NCBI GenBank assembly: GCA_030280995.1
Contig: JASXTE010000012.1
Span: forward strand, 9,652,001 to 9,716,000
Origin: Hemileia vastatrix
Taxonomy: Eukaryota > Basidiomycota > Pucciniomycetes > Pucciniales > Zaghouaniaceae
Direction: 5' to 3'
DNA: 64,000 bases
A program made the translations under genes and the position numbers. This document shows, one piece after another, positions 47,719 to 59,128 of the stretch; positions within the stretch are counted from its first letter, which is position 1; every line of letters begins with the position of its first letter. The notes under the pieces were generated by a model. It saw nothing but the letters and a program-made list of their open reading frames with translations. It made no database searches and was not told where the DNA came from.

Positions 47719-50400
47719 ACCTCCCAGAATTCTGAACCAAGTAATCATAAAGATGAAAATGTGGAATCCAGTGAGGATTGTAAAAGTAACATATCTTACA
47801 GTGATGATGAAAATGAGATATTTGTATTAGAACAGGATATAATGTTCCTGAATGATGCTATACCTCATACAGATACATCTTTAACTTCCATTGAAGAAGC
47901 TGAAATAATTAAAGATGTATCTCATGATACTTACAAAATAACACCTATCAAAGCACCTGTTATTATATGTGGGAGAGAAATGAATGCCATTCTTGACACT
48001 GGGGCTGCAGGTAGTGTAGTTTCTATTAATACATTAATGAAACTTGACAGTAAGTATAAGAAAAAACTAGAACCTGTTCAGACAAAGAACTGGAGGGGTT
48101 TTGGTTCAATATTATATCCAATTGGCAAATACAAAACTTCTGTATTCTTTAAATATAATAATGGATATGTAAGAGCAGTTTGTGAATTTTTAGTAATGGA
48201 TAATAATAATTGTAGTGATTGGTTTATTATTGGCAATGATTTATTGACAAAATTTGGAATTAAACTAGATCCTGCAAACAATTGCTTCACTATAGGTGTG
48301 AATAGTAAGAGAAAATTCAAGATATGTTCTGAAAATTCAGTGTATGCCATTTCTCCTAGAGAAGAACAACTGCAAGCTGGAAGAACCACCAATGAAGTGG
48401 TTGAATTTGAAAATGAAATCCAAAAGACCTCTTTCAGTCCTCAACTCTCAAAAACTGAAGAAGAAAATATTTTGAGATTGATTAAATCATATCCTATGGC
48501 ATTTGCTCATGGTTCAAATGAACTAGGATTGGTCAAAGACCATAAGATGAAAATCTCTCTAAGCTGTGATTTGGATAATATTCCTGGAAGCCTAAAAAAG
48601 AAACCTTACCCAGAATCTCCTGCAAAAAGGAAAGATATTGAAAACAATATAAAAATGTTGTTGGAAATGGGTATTGTTAAAAAAGTGGACACAACACCTA
48701 AGTATTGTGTCATTTCACCAGTATTGATCTCTTATGAAAAAGATAAGGCAAGATTATGCGGTGATTATAGAGCTATGAATACATACACAGTAGATGATAT
48801 TTACCCTCTACCAAGGATAGCTTCTATCCATGCTACTTTACAAGGAGGAAAATATATTTCCTGTATGGATGGAAACAAAGGTTACCACCAGATTCCTGTG
48901 GAAAGAAATTCTCAAAATTACTTATTAATAACCACACATATGGGTATATATAAGTATGTGAGAATGCCATTTGGCCCAAAGAATGCGCCTTCAGTCTTCC
49001 AAAAATTGATGGATAGTGTTTTTCATCAGGAAATGGTTGAAGGATGGCTATTGGTCTATATTGATGACATCATAGTGTTTTCAAAAACATATGATGAACA
49101 TTTAAATCACCTGAAAAGAGTCTTTCAAAGAATGGATGAAATTAATATGACAATTGCATTAAAGAAATGTAAATTTGGATTCCAATCTTTGAAAGTACTT
49201 GGACATGTTGTATCTGGATTACAAATTTGTGTTGACCAGAATAAGGTGGCAGAAATAAAAAACATTAGTATACCTAAGAATGTAAAAGAAATTCAAAGTT
49301 TTTTAGGTATGTGTGGATATTATAGACAATATATAAAAAATTACCAATCTATTGCAGCTCCTTTGACAAAATTAATCAGGAAAAATGAGGCTTTCATTTG
49401 GAATAATGAAAGACAACACACCTTTAATAAATTAAAGGAATTTTTAATGACAGCTCCAATTTTGGGACTGCCAGATTTCACCTTACCTTTTATCTTGTAC
49501 ACTGATGCAAGCTTCATAGGTTTAGGTGCTGCTTTACAGCAAAAACAGATAATAAATGGAAAATTATCTGAAGTAGTTATCTGTTATATATCCAGAACCT
49601 TAAGAAAAACTGAATTAAGGTATGGTGCCACACAGTTAGAATGTTTAGCCATGGTGTGGGCTTTGGAGAAGCTTCATTACTATCTGGAAGACCAGAAGTT
49701 TGAACTTATAACAGATTTCAGTGCAGTAAAATCATTGCTAAACATGAAAACACCTAATAGGCACATGTTTAGATGGCAACTAGCTGTACAAGAGTACAGA
49801 GGAAGAATGACAGTCACTCACAGAGCAGGAACATTGCATTCTAATGTGGATTTATTATCTAGAAGTCCTTTGCCAAATGATGCTGACAACCCAGCTTATG
49901 TACCTGAAAATGAGGTTATACATATATTTGGGATTTATATAGTGGATTTAGAAGAAGAATTTATGCAAACTATATTAGAAAATTTTTCATCTGATAAAGA
50001 TTTGTCTAAACTATCTACCATTCTTAATGATCCAACAAATGCCTCCATGAGTGCATTAATTAAAACCTTGCCTCCAAAGTATAAAAATGCATTGGAAAAA
50101 GGTAAATTATCTATTGAAGATGGATATATATATTACAGAAAAAAGTTAAGTAATGTTATAGTAATACCACCTTCTATGAAAGAGTTAATGTTGAGTACTT
50201 GTCATGATGACATCTTAGCTGGTCATTTTGAATTTAACAAAACATTAACCAGAGTTAAAAATACAGCCTGGTGGATAAACATGAAAGAAGATGTACAAAA
50301 ATACATTGAAACATGTGACTCTTGTCAGAAATCTAAAAGATTAACTGGTAAGAGAGCTGGGTTGTTACAACAAATAGAGCAGCCAAAAGCTCCATGGTAA
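47719..50400 (+). CDS. Pol of copy II-b: protease, reverse transcriptase, RNase H, integrase N-terminus
   Basis: In frame with gag after the TAA at 47716. Protease AILDTGAAGS near 47985; reverse transcriptase with FGPKNAPSVFQ and VYIDDI (49055-49072); connection; RNase H LYTDAS near 49497 and the ECLAMVWALEKL region; chromovirus-type integrase zinc site H..H near 50206-50225 and CDSC near 50313. Ends at an in-frame TAA (50398) after QPKAPW, where copy I-a has CAA (PWQIINMDF), so a single C-to-T change would explain it. Confidence 0.9.
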   Translation, partial: TSQNSEPSNHKDENVESSEDCKSNISYSDDENEIFVLEQDIMFLNDAIPHTDTSLTSIEEAEIIKDVSHDTYKITPIKAPVIICGREMNAILDTGAAGSVVSINTLMKLDSKYKKKLEPVQTKNWRGFGSILYPIGKYKTSVFFKYNNGYVRAVCEFLVMDNNNCSDWFIIGNDLLTKFGIKLDPANNCFTIGVNSKRKFKICSENSVYAISPREEQLQAGRTTNEVVEFENEIQKTSFSPQLSKTEEENILRLIKSYPMAFAHGSNELGLVKDHKMKISLSCDLDNIPGSLKKKPYPESPAKRKDIENNIKMLLEMGIVKKVDTTPKYCVISPVLISYEKDKARLCGDYRAMNTYTVDDIYPLPRIASIHATLQGGKYISCMDGNKGYHQIPVERNSQNYLLITTHMGIYKYVRMPFGPKNAPSVFQKLMDSVFHQEMVEGWLLVYIDDIIVFSKTYDEHLNHLKRVFQRMDEINMTIALKKCKFGFQSLKVLGHVVSGLQICVDQNKVAEIKNISIPKNVKEIQSFLGMCGYYRQYIKNYQSIAAPLTKLIRKNEAFIWNNERQHTFNKLKEFLMTAPILGLPDFTLPFILYTDASFIGLGAALQQKQIINGKLSEVVICYISRTLRKTELRYGATQLECLAMVWALEKLHYYLEDQKFELITDFSAVKSLLNMKTPNRHMFRWQLAVQEYRGRMTVTHRAGTLHSNVDLLSRSPLPNDADNPAYVPENEVIHIFGIYIVDLEEEFMQTILENFSSDKDLSKLSTILNDPTNASMSALIKTLPPKYKNALEKGKLSIEDGYIYYRKKLSNVIVIPPSMKELMLSTCHDDILAGHFEFNKTLTRVKNTAWWINMKEDVQKYIETCDSCQKSKRLTGKRAGLLQQIEQPKAPW

Positions 50401-50409
50401 ATTATAAAC

Positions 50410-51492
50410 ATGGATTTTGTAACTGGCTTGCCATTAGCAGGAAAAGAAAGTTTCAATTCTTGCTGGGTAATTGTTGATAGATTAACAAAAATGTGTAAGT
50501 TTATCCCTACCCATAAAGAGGTATCTGCAAAGGACTTGGCATTATTATGGTGGACTCAGATGATGAATACTGCTGGGTTCCCCAAAGCCATAATCTCTGA
50601 AAGAGATCCTAAATTTACTTCAGAGTTCTGGAAATCTTTGATGGAAGTATCAGGTTGTCAATTGAAATTGTCTACAGCACACCATCCACAAACTGATGGG
50701 CTGGCTGAGAGAGTGATACAAACTCTAGAAGACATGATCAGAAGATATTGTGCCTTTGGATTAGAATACAAAGACAATGAGAAATTCACACATGACTGGG
50801 TAACATTAATTCATGGCCTTGAATTTGCTTATAACAGCACAACTCATTCTGTAACAGAGAAGAAACCATTTGAACTCTGGCTGGGATACGTACCAAATAC
50901 CCCAGTAAATCATTTAAATAAATTACCAAAGTTAGATATACACCCTGGTACTAAATCCTTTATTCATATGCAACAAATGTGTAGAAAGAATGCAGAAGAA
51001 TGCATACAAAAAGCATTTGAATATGAAAAGAAAAGGTGGGACAAATCTCATAAAGAATTTGAATTCAAAAAGGGAGATGAAGTCCTCATATCAACACTAC
51101 ATTTTAACTTACAAGGTAATGTTAAATTAAACAATCCCTTTGTAGGACCTTTTGTAGTAAATAAAATGGTTGGTAATAATGCAGTGGAAGTCATATTATA
51201 TGCTCCATTTGATAGGAAACATCCAGTTTTCCCTATCTCATTATTGAAACCTTACCATGCAAATGATCCTGACTTATTTCCAAAAAGTAGGGGAAGGCCT
51301 AAAAAGCAACCTGATGAAATTGTGGAAAAAGCAGAGATTGAAGAAATACTCAAGAAAAGAATCCTTACTAAAGAAAAAGGAACTGAGTATTTACTGAGAT
51401 TTAAAGGGAAATCAAATGAATTTGATAAATGGATACCTGAAAAAGAAATTTCTAATTTATCCACCCTTCTTAAAAAATTTAAACAGAAATAA
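50410..51492 (+). CDS. Pol of copy II-b: integrase core and chromodomain
   Basis: Continues the same frame after the 50398 stop. Integrase core: Asp in MDFVTGLP, Asp in ERDPKFTS, the HHPQTDGLAER region with the third acidic residue, then the GPFVV/ISLLKP C-terminal domain. The last 50 residues (TEYLLRFKGKSNEFDKWIPE) look like a chromodomain, typical of chromoviruses and used elsewhere to guide integration to marked chromatin. Confidence 0.9.
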   Translation: MDFVTGLPLAGKESFNSCWVIVDRLTKMCKFIPTHKEVSAKDLALLWWTQMMNTAGFPKAIISERDPKFTSEFWKSLMEVSGCQLKLSTAHHPQTDGLAERVIQTLEDMIRRYCAFGLEYKDNEKFTHDWVTLIHGLEFAYNSTTHSVTEKKPFELWLGYVPNTPVNHLNKLPKLDIHPGTKSFIHMQQMCRKNAEECIQKAFEYEKKRWDKSHKEFEFKKGDEVLISTLHFNLQGNVKLNNPFVGPFVVNKMVGNNAVEVILYAPFDRKHPVFPISLLKPYHANDPDLFPKSRGRPKKQPDEIVEKAEIEEILKKRILTKEKGTEYLLRFKGKSNEFDKWIPEKEISNLSTLLKKFKQK

Positions 51493-51671
51493 ATTTCTGT
51501 CCAATCAGCTGAGGGGTTAAAAAACCAGTACTCATAATATTTTATTATGTTTTATTTCTTTAAAGTATAATATTTAATGCTACAGAATTAATCTGAATAC
51601 CTGAAAATTACAAATAAATAAATAAAATGTATAACTTATCATTTTTTTATTGTTTTTTTTGGGTGGGCGAG

Positions 51672-53172
51672 TTTCAGCCTGTATATCCCCAGGACTGAGT
51701 AAAAAGTGCTTATAAGTTATGTAAAACACATGAACTATACATGGGAACAATAAATGAGAGTACACAAACAGTATACATAAGTAAAATTATGATAATACAC
51801 AAAAAAATGCCATTATAACACCTTATATACACGCATATATCCACCTTTTATAAGTCTTATGTACTTAATATTAAGTTGGAATATGTTAGGGTAATCTTAA
51901 GAACCTTAAGTATAAGGCTACATAAATTTTAAGTACACTTAAAGCTGTTATATTCATTGTTTTACGCAAAAAACAAGAAATGCGCTTTATTTCACTTAAA
52001 AGTTGACTATATGCGCTATAAAATTGAGAATATCAAAAATTCGCTTTGACAGATCAATTGGGCTCATTTAGGACTATTGATTTGGCTATTTAAATGCATA
52101 AAAATAACACTTTTCAAATTTGGTGATTTTTATGCCAGAAATGGTTTCTGTGTACTGGCTACATACTGCCTGCTTTTTTCCCGTGTGAATAGCTTCATTT
52201 TTAGCAAAGTTAGCTTTTTCACACTATAATTACCCCACATTCTACGCCCACTGTGGGGAAACACACTAAAATAGGCAACAGGCGCTTATTTAGTGTCCTA
52301 GCTTAATTAATAATGCATTGACCTTGTTTATATGCACTAATTTCATTAATAACCTCACTCTTGTCACCTTATTTCATCACCACGCTTAAATTCACCTAAT
52401 TTTAGTCAAGGATTTACCCGTGCAAGTGCCTGCCAAGGACTGCATGTAGTTACCCCACATCTCACGCTCTTCTTTAAGTTTTTGGGTGGTTTCTCAGTCA
52501 ATTTTGGTTATTTTTGGATGGGGATTTCACGTAGTATAATGTCAGGATTAGCCCCTCCATTTTTTACTGTAGATCCCCCTTATTATTAAGCTATAATTAA
52601 CCTTAAAAAGTCTCCTTTAGCCTTTTATATCATTGTTTTCCACGCATATACTCTCTTTTTGTCTTTTCTTTAATTTTGATGGATCTCCCTTATTATTAAT
52701 AGGATTTTAGTGGTTGTTGCTTGTCTAATTATGTTATGGGTCACTAGGGGCGTTGATGGAGAGGTCTATTACTTGTTTAAGGCGTCATTAACATTGTATT
52801 GGATGGTACATCAAGGGATTTATTGAGGAACTTAGTGTGTATAAAAGGAGGAGGTTTTGGGTCCTGTTTTCTTCATTCTTTATCATTACAATTTTTACAA
52901 TATAACCAAACGAATTACAATACAATTCAATTAGTATTTTTATAAGACTTTTGAGTAGTATCTGAATTATTATAATCTATTTTTCTACCAACTAAAAAGA
53001 TTGTAAGCCATATATAAAACTAGTGAGAATTATATTACTGAGACCTTTATTCTGAATTATATTTTATTATTTGTTGGATTTATACTACAGTATTCATATA
53101 GGACCATTTAAATCTTCTAGACAAAGACTTTTCAAGCTATTTCACGTCCTTGTACTTGATTTTAGCCTGACA
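51672..53172 (+). repeat. 3' LTR of copy II-b
   Basis: The LTR is 1,501 bp, with the same TTTCAG start and TGACA end as the 5' LTR. A purine-rich GGGTGGGCGAG just before it is the probable polypurine tract. Confidence 0.93.
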
Positions 53173-53177
53173 GAAAC

Positions 53178-53531
53178 CCTTGGTCCGTCACATTTAGTAC
53201 AAGAACATTTGATTTAAAATATTGAGTCAACAAAATCTAAATAAAGGAATTTGAAAAGTTTTCTTCTTTTTATATTTTTATATTTTTTTAATACTAATTT
53301 TATTCCCTCTCATCTGTATTATTGAGCACAGTTTTTGGGAGTAAAATGTATGTGACAGTTACTTATTTCTTTTTAATTATTTACATTACTTATTGTACTT
53401 AGCTAGTTAGTTGTAAGTAATACATAAGCAGTTTGTAAAAAATTAATTATCAATAAGGATTAAAAGGTGTGGCTTCATCTCAGTAAGATAATTAATTATT
53501 TAACTGGGTAAGTCTAGTAGCCTGTCTGACA
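53178..53531 (-). repeat. LTR3 of locus I-c, second part
   Basis: Resumes as CCTTGGTCCGTCACATTT and ends CTGTCTGACA, followed by GAATA. The two halves total about 787 bp, matching the family length. Confidence 0.92.
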
Positions 53532-53573
53532 GAATAAAAACAAACAAAAAATTAAAATTAAAATTAAAACAAA

Positions 53574-55019
53574 AATAAAAATAAAAATAAAAATAAAAAT
53601 AAAAATAAAAATAAAAATAAAAATAAAAATAAAAATAAAAATAAAAATAAAAATAAAAATAAAAATAAAAATAAAAATAAAAATAAAAATAAAAATAAAA
53701 ATAAAAATAAAAATAAAAATAAAAATAAAAATAAAAATAAAAATAAAAATAAAAATAAAAATAAAAATAAAAATAAAAATAAAAATAAAAATAAAAATAA
53801 AAATAAAAATAAAAATAAAAATAAAAATAAAAATAAAAATAAAAATAAAAATAAAAATAAAAATAAAAATAAAAATAAAAATAAAAATAAAAATAAAAAT
53901 AAAAATAAAAATAAAAATAAAAATAAATATAAATATAAATATAAATATAAAAATAAATATAAATATAAATATAAATATAAATATAAATATAAATATAAAT
54001 ATAAATATAAATATAAATATAAATATAAATATAAATATAAATATAAATATAAATATAAATATAAAAATAAAAAAAAATAAAAATAAAAATAAAAATAAAA
54101 ATAAAAATAAAAATAAAAATAAAAATAAAAATAAAAATAAAAATAAAAATAAAAATAAAAATAAAAATAAAAATAAAAATAAAAATAAAAATAAAAATAA
54201 AAATAAAAATAAAAATAAAAATAAAAATAAAAATAAAAATAAAAATAAAAATAAAAATAAAAATAAAAATAAAAATAAAAATAAAAATAAAAATAAAAAT
54301 AAAAATAAAAATAAAAATAAAAATAAAAATAAAAATAAAAATAAAAATAAAAATAAAAATAAAAATAAAAATAAAAATAAAAATAAAAATAAAAATAAAA
54401 ATAAAAATAAAAATAAAAATAAAAATAAAAATAAAAATAAAAATAAAAATAAAAATAAAAATAAAAATAAAAATAAAAATAAAAATAAAAATAAAAATAA
54501 AAATAAAAATAAAAATGAAAATAAAAATAAAAATAAAAATAAAAATAAAAATAAAAATAAAAATAAAAATAAAAATTAAAATTAAAATTAAAATTAAAAT
54601 TAAAATTAAAATAAAAATAAAAATAAATATAAATATAAATATAAATATAAATATAAAAATAAAAATAAAAATAAAAATAAAAATAAAAATAAATAAAAAT
54701 AAAAATAAAAATAAAAATAAAAATAAAAATAAAAATAAAAATAAAAATAAAAATAAAAATAAAAATAAAAATAAAAATAAAAATAAAAATAAATAAAAAT
54801 AAAAATAAAAATAAAAATAAAAATAAAAATAAAAATAAAAATAAAAATAAAAATAAAAATAAAAATAAAAATAAAAATAAAAATAAAAATAAAAATAAAA
54901 ATAAAAATAAAAATAAAAATAAAAATAAAAATAAAAATAAAAATAAAAATAAAAATAAAAATAAAAATAAAAATAAAAATAAAAATAAAAATAAAAATAA
55001 AAATAAAAATAAAAATAAA
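53574..55019. repeat. Hexanucleotide satellite (AAAAAT)n, about 1.45 kb
   Basis: Nearly pure AAAAAT units, with an AAATAT block at about 53925-54062, an AAAATT block at 54576-54610, and a few single-base length changes. The long (LF/YF)n reading frame on the minus strand is a by-product of the repeat. Confidence 0.98.
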
Positions 55020-55344
55020 TAAATAGAATTTGAAATAAAAAACATTATAATTTAAGAAGAAGAGTAAGAAAGTGAAAAAGTAAGAGTAAGAGATAGATTT
55101 TTATTTTTTAAAAATAAAGAGAAAACAAATAGAGAAGAGAGAAGATGTCAGCCAGGCTGTTCCAGGAGCCTAGTAAAAATACATACAAATTTATTGAAAT
55201 TAAAAGAGGACATAATAATTGCAACTTATGTATTTACATCAAATTTATATTACATAATATATTATATAAATATTTTCTTTTATAAGTGAAATAAATTTTA
55301 TATTAATTTTATTATCATATAAATTAGGGGGTGTCAGTTCTGGC

Positions 55345-55373
55345 AAATCCGCACTTAACTTAAGTGCGGATTT
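55345..55373. repeat. Subterminal palindrome of the Harbinger element
   Basis: AAATCCGCACTTAA and its exact complement are separated by a single C. Related units AAGTGCGGATTTG recur at the other end (60561-60626). Likely transposase or ORF1 binding sites. Confidence 0.75.
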
Positions 55374-55696
55374 CAAACCAAATCAGCACTTACAAATCAG
55401 CACTTAAATTTTGCAAAAAAGTCACTTATTTCATAAATGGGTGTCAGTTCTGACCTCAAATCAGCACTTTTTTTGTGATTTTTTTTTCAAAACCACATGT
55501 TGGCCACATCATTTCTTTCTTTCCCATACCATCCCTATCACGTGTGATACACTGACCTTCCTCGCTACCTACCCATCAATCCTTGGCACACACCCCTTCC
55601 TGAAATTTTCAACATTTTGACCAGGCATGTTTACATTCTTTTTTACTTATTTCTTCTACCTCTTAATCTTTTTTCTTGTTATGTGCCAGTTTTATA

Positions 55697-56978
55697 ATGC
55701 CTCCCAGACATTCCGAATCTCAAAATGTAACTCAAAAATCTGCTTTGTCACAAAAGTCTCCTTGTAAAGCAAGCCCTACACCTGTAAAATCAAAGTCAGG
55801 TTCAGGTCAGCTTAAAAAGGATGATTATTTCATCATAATCAACTTCCTTAAAATAAAATCAAATTTTGAAGCATGTTTTGGATGTGAAAAGTCCACTTGT
55901 ATTGGACGTCCATCTTCTTCAAAGGTTAATGACTACTTATTGATGACCAATGAAGTAAGGAAGAAAATAAGGGGGAGAATTGATATCAATCCTAAACAAA
56001 TGAAGGAGAGATTTAAGAGTTACCAATCAAATTATAAAAAGGCTCATCATGCTGCAAATGAAACAGGCTTTGGTATTGAAGATGATGATTTGGAGATTGG
56101 AATTACTACTGATTCAAAAAAGCTCAATGTCATGTGTCCTTTCTATGAGGAAATAGATAATCTTTTTGGCTCCTGAGTTGATGTAAACCCTTGGTTTCTA
56201 CACAATACTACTAAGGATATACCCTCTGGATCCAAACCTTCCTATAATCTTCCCGACACACCTTTACTTGAAGGAGATCAATCCCCTCCACCTTCTAACC
56301 ATAGTTCAGCTGAAGATGATCCCAACTATCAAGCAGAACAATTATATTGCAGCAGATCTGAATCCTCAGAGGCCCAAAATTTAAATGTATGTTTACTTTT
56401 TGTTTTTTCTTCAATTCTTCTCTGAATTTCTCTTTCATTCTAGTCTCCTCCTACTCAAACTCAATCTCCATTAAATAATCTCGATTCTGGAAATGTGAAT
56501 CCCACTTTAGAAGCTGCTTTAGATGAACTTCCTGAAGCCTCTTGCTCAAGCTCCAAACTAAAGCGTCGAGCCTCAACTTCAATGAACTTGAACCATCTAT
56601 TAAAACATGGTAATACTTCAACAAGCTCATTTGGCTCCCTTGAGGATTTTTTTGAAAAAAAAGATATAAGTAAGATTTGTTTACTATATATCTTAATCAT
56701 TAACGCATTTATTTATTTATTTTAATTTAATTTTCTCAGCAAAATCAACTATTGCAAAAAATTCCCTTGACTTTGAGAAGATGAAGTTTGATCATATGCT
56801 AAGGAAAGATCAGCAAGCCTTAGATTTGGAAGAAAAAAAATTTGAGGTAGAGCAGATGGAAAGAGTAAAAGACCGTCAATTTCAAAGAGAAGACTGTCAA
56901 TTTCAAAGAGAAATGGCTACTTGTGAATTGGAAAAACAAGAGAGTTTTAAAAAAAAGATTTCATTATGGAATGTGTAA
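55697..56978 (+). CDS. Harbinger ORF1: Myb/trihelix-like DNA-binding protein, three exons, one premature stop
   Basis: ATG 55697 (MPPRHSESQN). Exons 55697-56386, 56444-56669 and 56740-56978 join in frame through GT-AG introns of 57 and 70 nt. N-terminal Ser/Lys-rich region, then the domain with LKKDDYFIIINFLK and NPKQMKERFKSY, typical of Harbinger accessory proteins that help the transposase enter the nucleus and bind DNA ends. The third exon is a charged coiled coil with repeated QFQRE. An in-frame TGA at 56174 interrupts exon 1; the frame continues in register after it (VDVNPWFLHN), so this is one nonsense mutation. Confidence 0.78.
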
Positions 56979-56999
56979 AAAATGGCCAATCTTATGAGG

Positions 57000-58020
57000 A
57001 CATAAAAAAATTACTTGACCTTTTCAATTGATAAATTGTTTTTCTAGTTAATTTAATTTTGTTTGATTTCTTTTTGGTAATATTTTCTTATATGCTGACT
57101 TATAAAAGGTCTTGGATATAGTACGTTATTTTTGACAAATATTTGAAAATATCATATAATTTTTCTATCTTTGCATTCAAGTCAATAAGTTTGCTTATAC
57201 TTTTATTTTGACAAAAATTTGAAAATATAATAAAGATTTTCTATCTTTACTTTCAAGTCAATAAGTTTGCTTATCTAAATACTTCTAAGTCAATAAAATT
57301 CAATATCTCTTTTGTTAATTTGGCAATACCTCCCCTTGAATTTTATTGAAACAAGGGGTGGGTACCACCAAATTTTTCTAAGTCATCAATTTCACATGTC
57401 AGATTTAAAAAATTGGCAATACCCTCTCCTGCATTTTATTGAAGTAAAGGGTGAAATTCATCAAAATTTAATATAATTACATAAATTAATTAATATATAA
57501 ATAAGATATGTCAAATTTACTACTTTTAAAGTAATGACAATTCCTCATGCCAAAATGCAGATCAAGTCTAGAAACTAGGTTTGGGATTTTCCACAGGTAT
57601 AGGCTAGAGGAACCCCATGAAACAAATTAATGTTATCATGATTAACTTATATAAAACACATGGTTGTTGGCCCATTACTTTAATTTCATAAATTGAAATA
57701 TCATATTTATTTATTAAAAATTTATGGAAGAATATTAAATATTTGGTGACTTTACGAATCCCCATACTTTTTAGATCTACCTTAAGAATTTTTAAATTTA
57801 TTACCTTTTTCTTCTTTTTTTAACTTTTTTATTCATTGGTTTAACTTTTGAATGATCAGGAAAGATCAACCAAATAGCGTGAAGTCTTGACAAGATTCCA
57901 AACCTGGAGGAGCCTTTGTGGTTTGGTGATTATTGTACAAAGAATTCCAAACTGTTTTGATGATTCAATTTCCTAATCCAAAATCGATTATACATCTATG
58001 ATCTGGGAAATATAATCCAT
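57000..58020. other. Harbinger interior between its two genes, no gene seen
   Basis: AT-rich, with a locally duplicated TTTGACAAAnATTTGAAAATAT segment (57131-57155, 57208-57230) and two versions of GCAATACCnnnnCnTGnATTTTATTGAA (57325, 57418). The stretch 57418-57870 matches 23730-24160 of the decayed copy. Confidence 0.6.
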
Positions 58021-58059
58021 GTCCTTTAATTTTTTCAGGTGACAGAATAGGTTGTCCAG

Positions 58060-58500
58060 TGATAGGATTAATATATGTGAAAATTCAGGTACACCTCTAC
58101 AAATTTCATAAACATTTTGAATTGAAGCAAAAATACACATGTTTATGCTGATCTTTGCTTTTAGATCAAGGTACACCTTTTCAATTTTTAAGAACAATGT
58201 GTTGAAAGGAAACAATATAGTGGTAAACCCACTCATGTGTAGCCTGATCTTTGTGCGAAGATAAGGGTACACTTCTCAAAATCTCTGATACAATTTTTAT
58301 CAAGGCCAATATACAATGGTGGACTCTGATGTTTGGCCAAAGATGAAGGTCCATCTCTTCAAATATCACTGAACACATGGTTGCAGGCAAAAATACCATG
58401 GTGTACCCTGATCTTTGGCCAAAGATCAGGGTACACGTCTTCAAATTTCAAGAAATATTTGAATAGGAGAAAAAACATATGTACCCTGATCTAATCATAT
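58060..58500. repeat. Tandem array of imperfect palindromes (GTGTACCCTGATCTTTGG core)
   Basis: About five units of 80-100 bp, each with a core resembling GTACCCTGATCTTTGG followed by its complement. The unit at 58401-58436 is a perfect 36-bp palindrome. The array is absent from the other Harbinger copy. Confidence 0.75.
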
Positions 58501-59128
58501 GTAAAAGGGTTTTGTTAACAATGTATATTGATGTATTGATACTGAAGGAGAGGGGATGTATCCATTCCAAGGAGAGGGTAAAGGTGGGAAAAAGCCCAGG
58601 CCAAGGGGGGCTAAAGAATAGGATAAATGAGAGAAAAGAGGGAGAGAGAGAGAGAGAGAAAAGGTTAATTTTACCTATAAATTTAAAAAAAACCACTTAC
58701 AAAAAAAAAACAAAACAAAAAACCAAAAAACCAAAAAAAAAATAGCAAAAAATTAAGTAAAAAAGATAAAATGACTTACCTGGAGAGATGAGTTGAGAAA
58801 AAAGAAATATAAGTGAAATTGTTTGAGTGATGTAGGAAGAGAGGAGAAAAGAAATATGAGTGAAGAAAAAAAAGAGGGTGACTGAAAAAATATGCGTTTG
58901 CTGAAAATATGCAATTTCATGTTGAGTTGATGAAAGAAACCACAGAGAGATAAAAAAAATAAGACTTTAACAGCAAGTTCAAAAACCAAAAAAATATGCA
59001 AAAAAATTTACCATTCTCAGTGAATAACACATGCAAATTGATCATTTGAAGAGAATGAAAGATTAAAATTAAAATTGCGTTGAAAAATGTTGGAGTGTTA
59101 TTGGAAGAATTTTTGCCCTTATACTAGT

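Larger units (their letters stand above)
43553..53172 (+). mobile_element. Ty3/gypsy retrotransposon, family II copy b (young, nearly complete)
   Basis: Two LTRs of about 1.5 kb, target duplication GAAAC (43548-43552, 53173-53177), putative primer-binding site at 45054, and one frame from gag to chromodomain interrupted by only two stop codons. The LTRs differ at roughly twenty positions by eye. It is inserted in LTR3 of locus I-c and in the opposite orientation to the other Ty3 copies. Confidence 0.96.
35386..53531 (-). mobile_element. Ty3 family I locus c: three LTRs, one internal region, nested element
   Basis: Order on the plus strand: LTR1 35386-36188, 4 bp CTAT, LTR2 36193-37003, internal region 37004-43119, LTR3 43120-53531 split by copy II-b. 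GAATA at 35381-35385 and 53532-53536 is the target duplication of the whole composite. LTR1 and LTR3 are therefore the outer LTRs, and LTR2 is extra. The LTR1-LTR2 junction has the structure of a 2-LTR circle joint. Confidence 0.9.

Noticed and set aside
53564..55045. 493-codon (LF)n/(YF)n open frame on the minus strand
   Set aside because: It is a translation of the AAAAAT hexanucleotide satellite, a stop-free by-product of the repeat.
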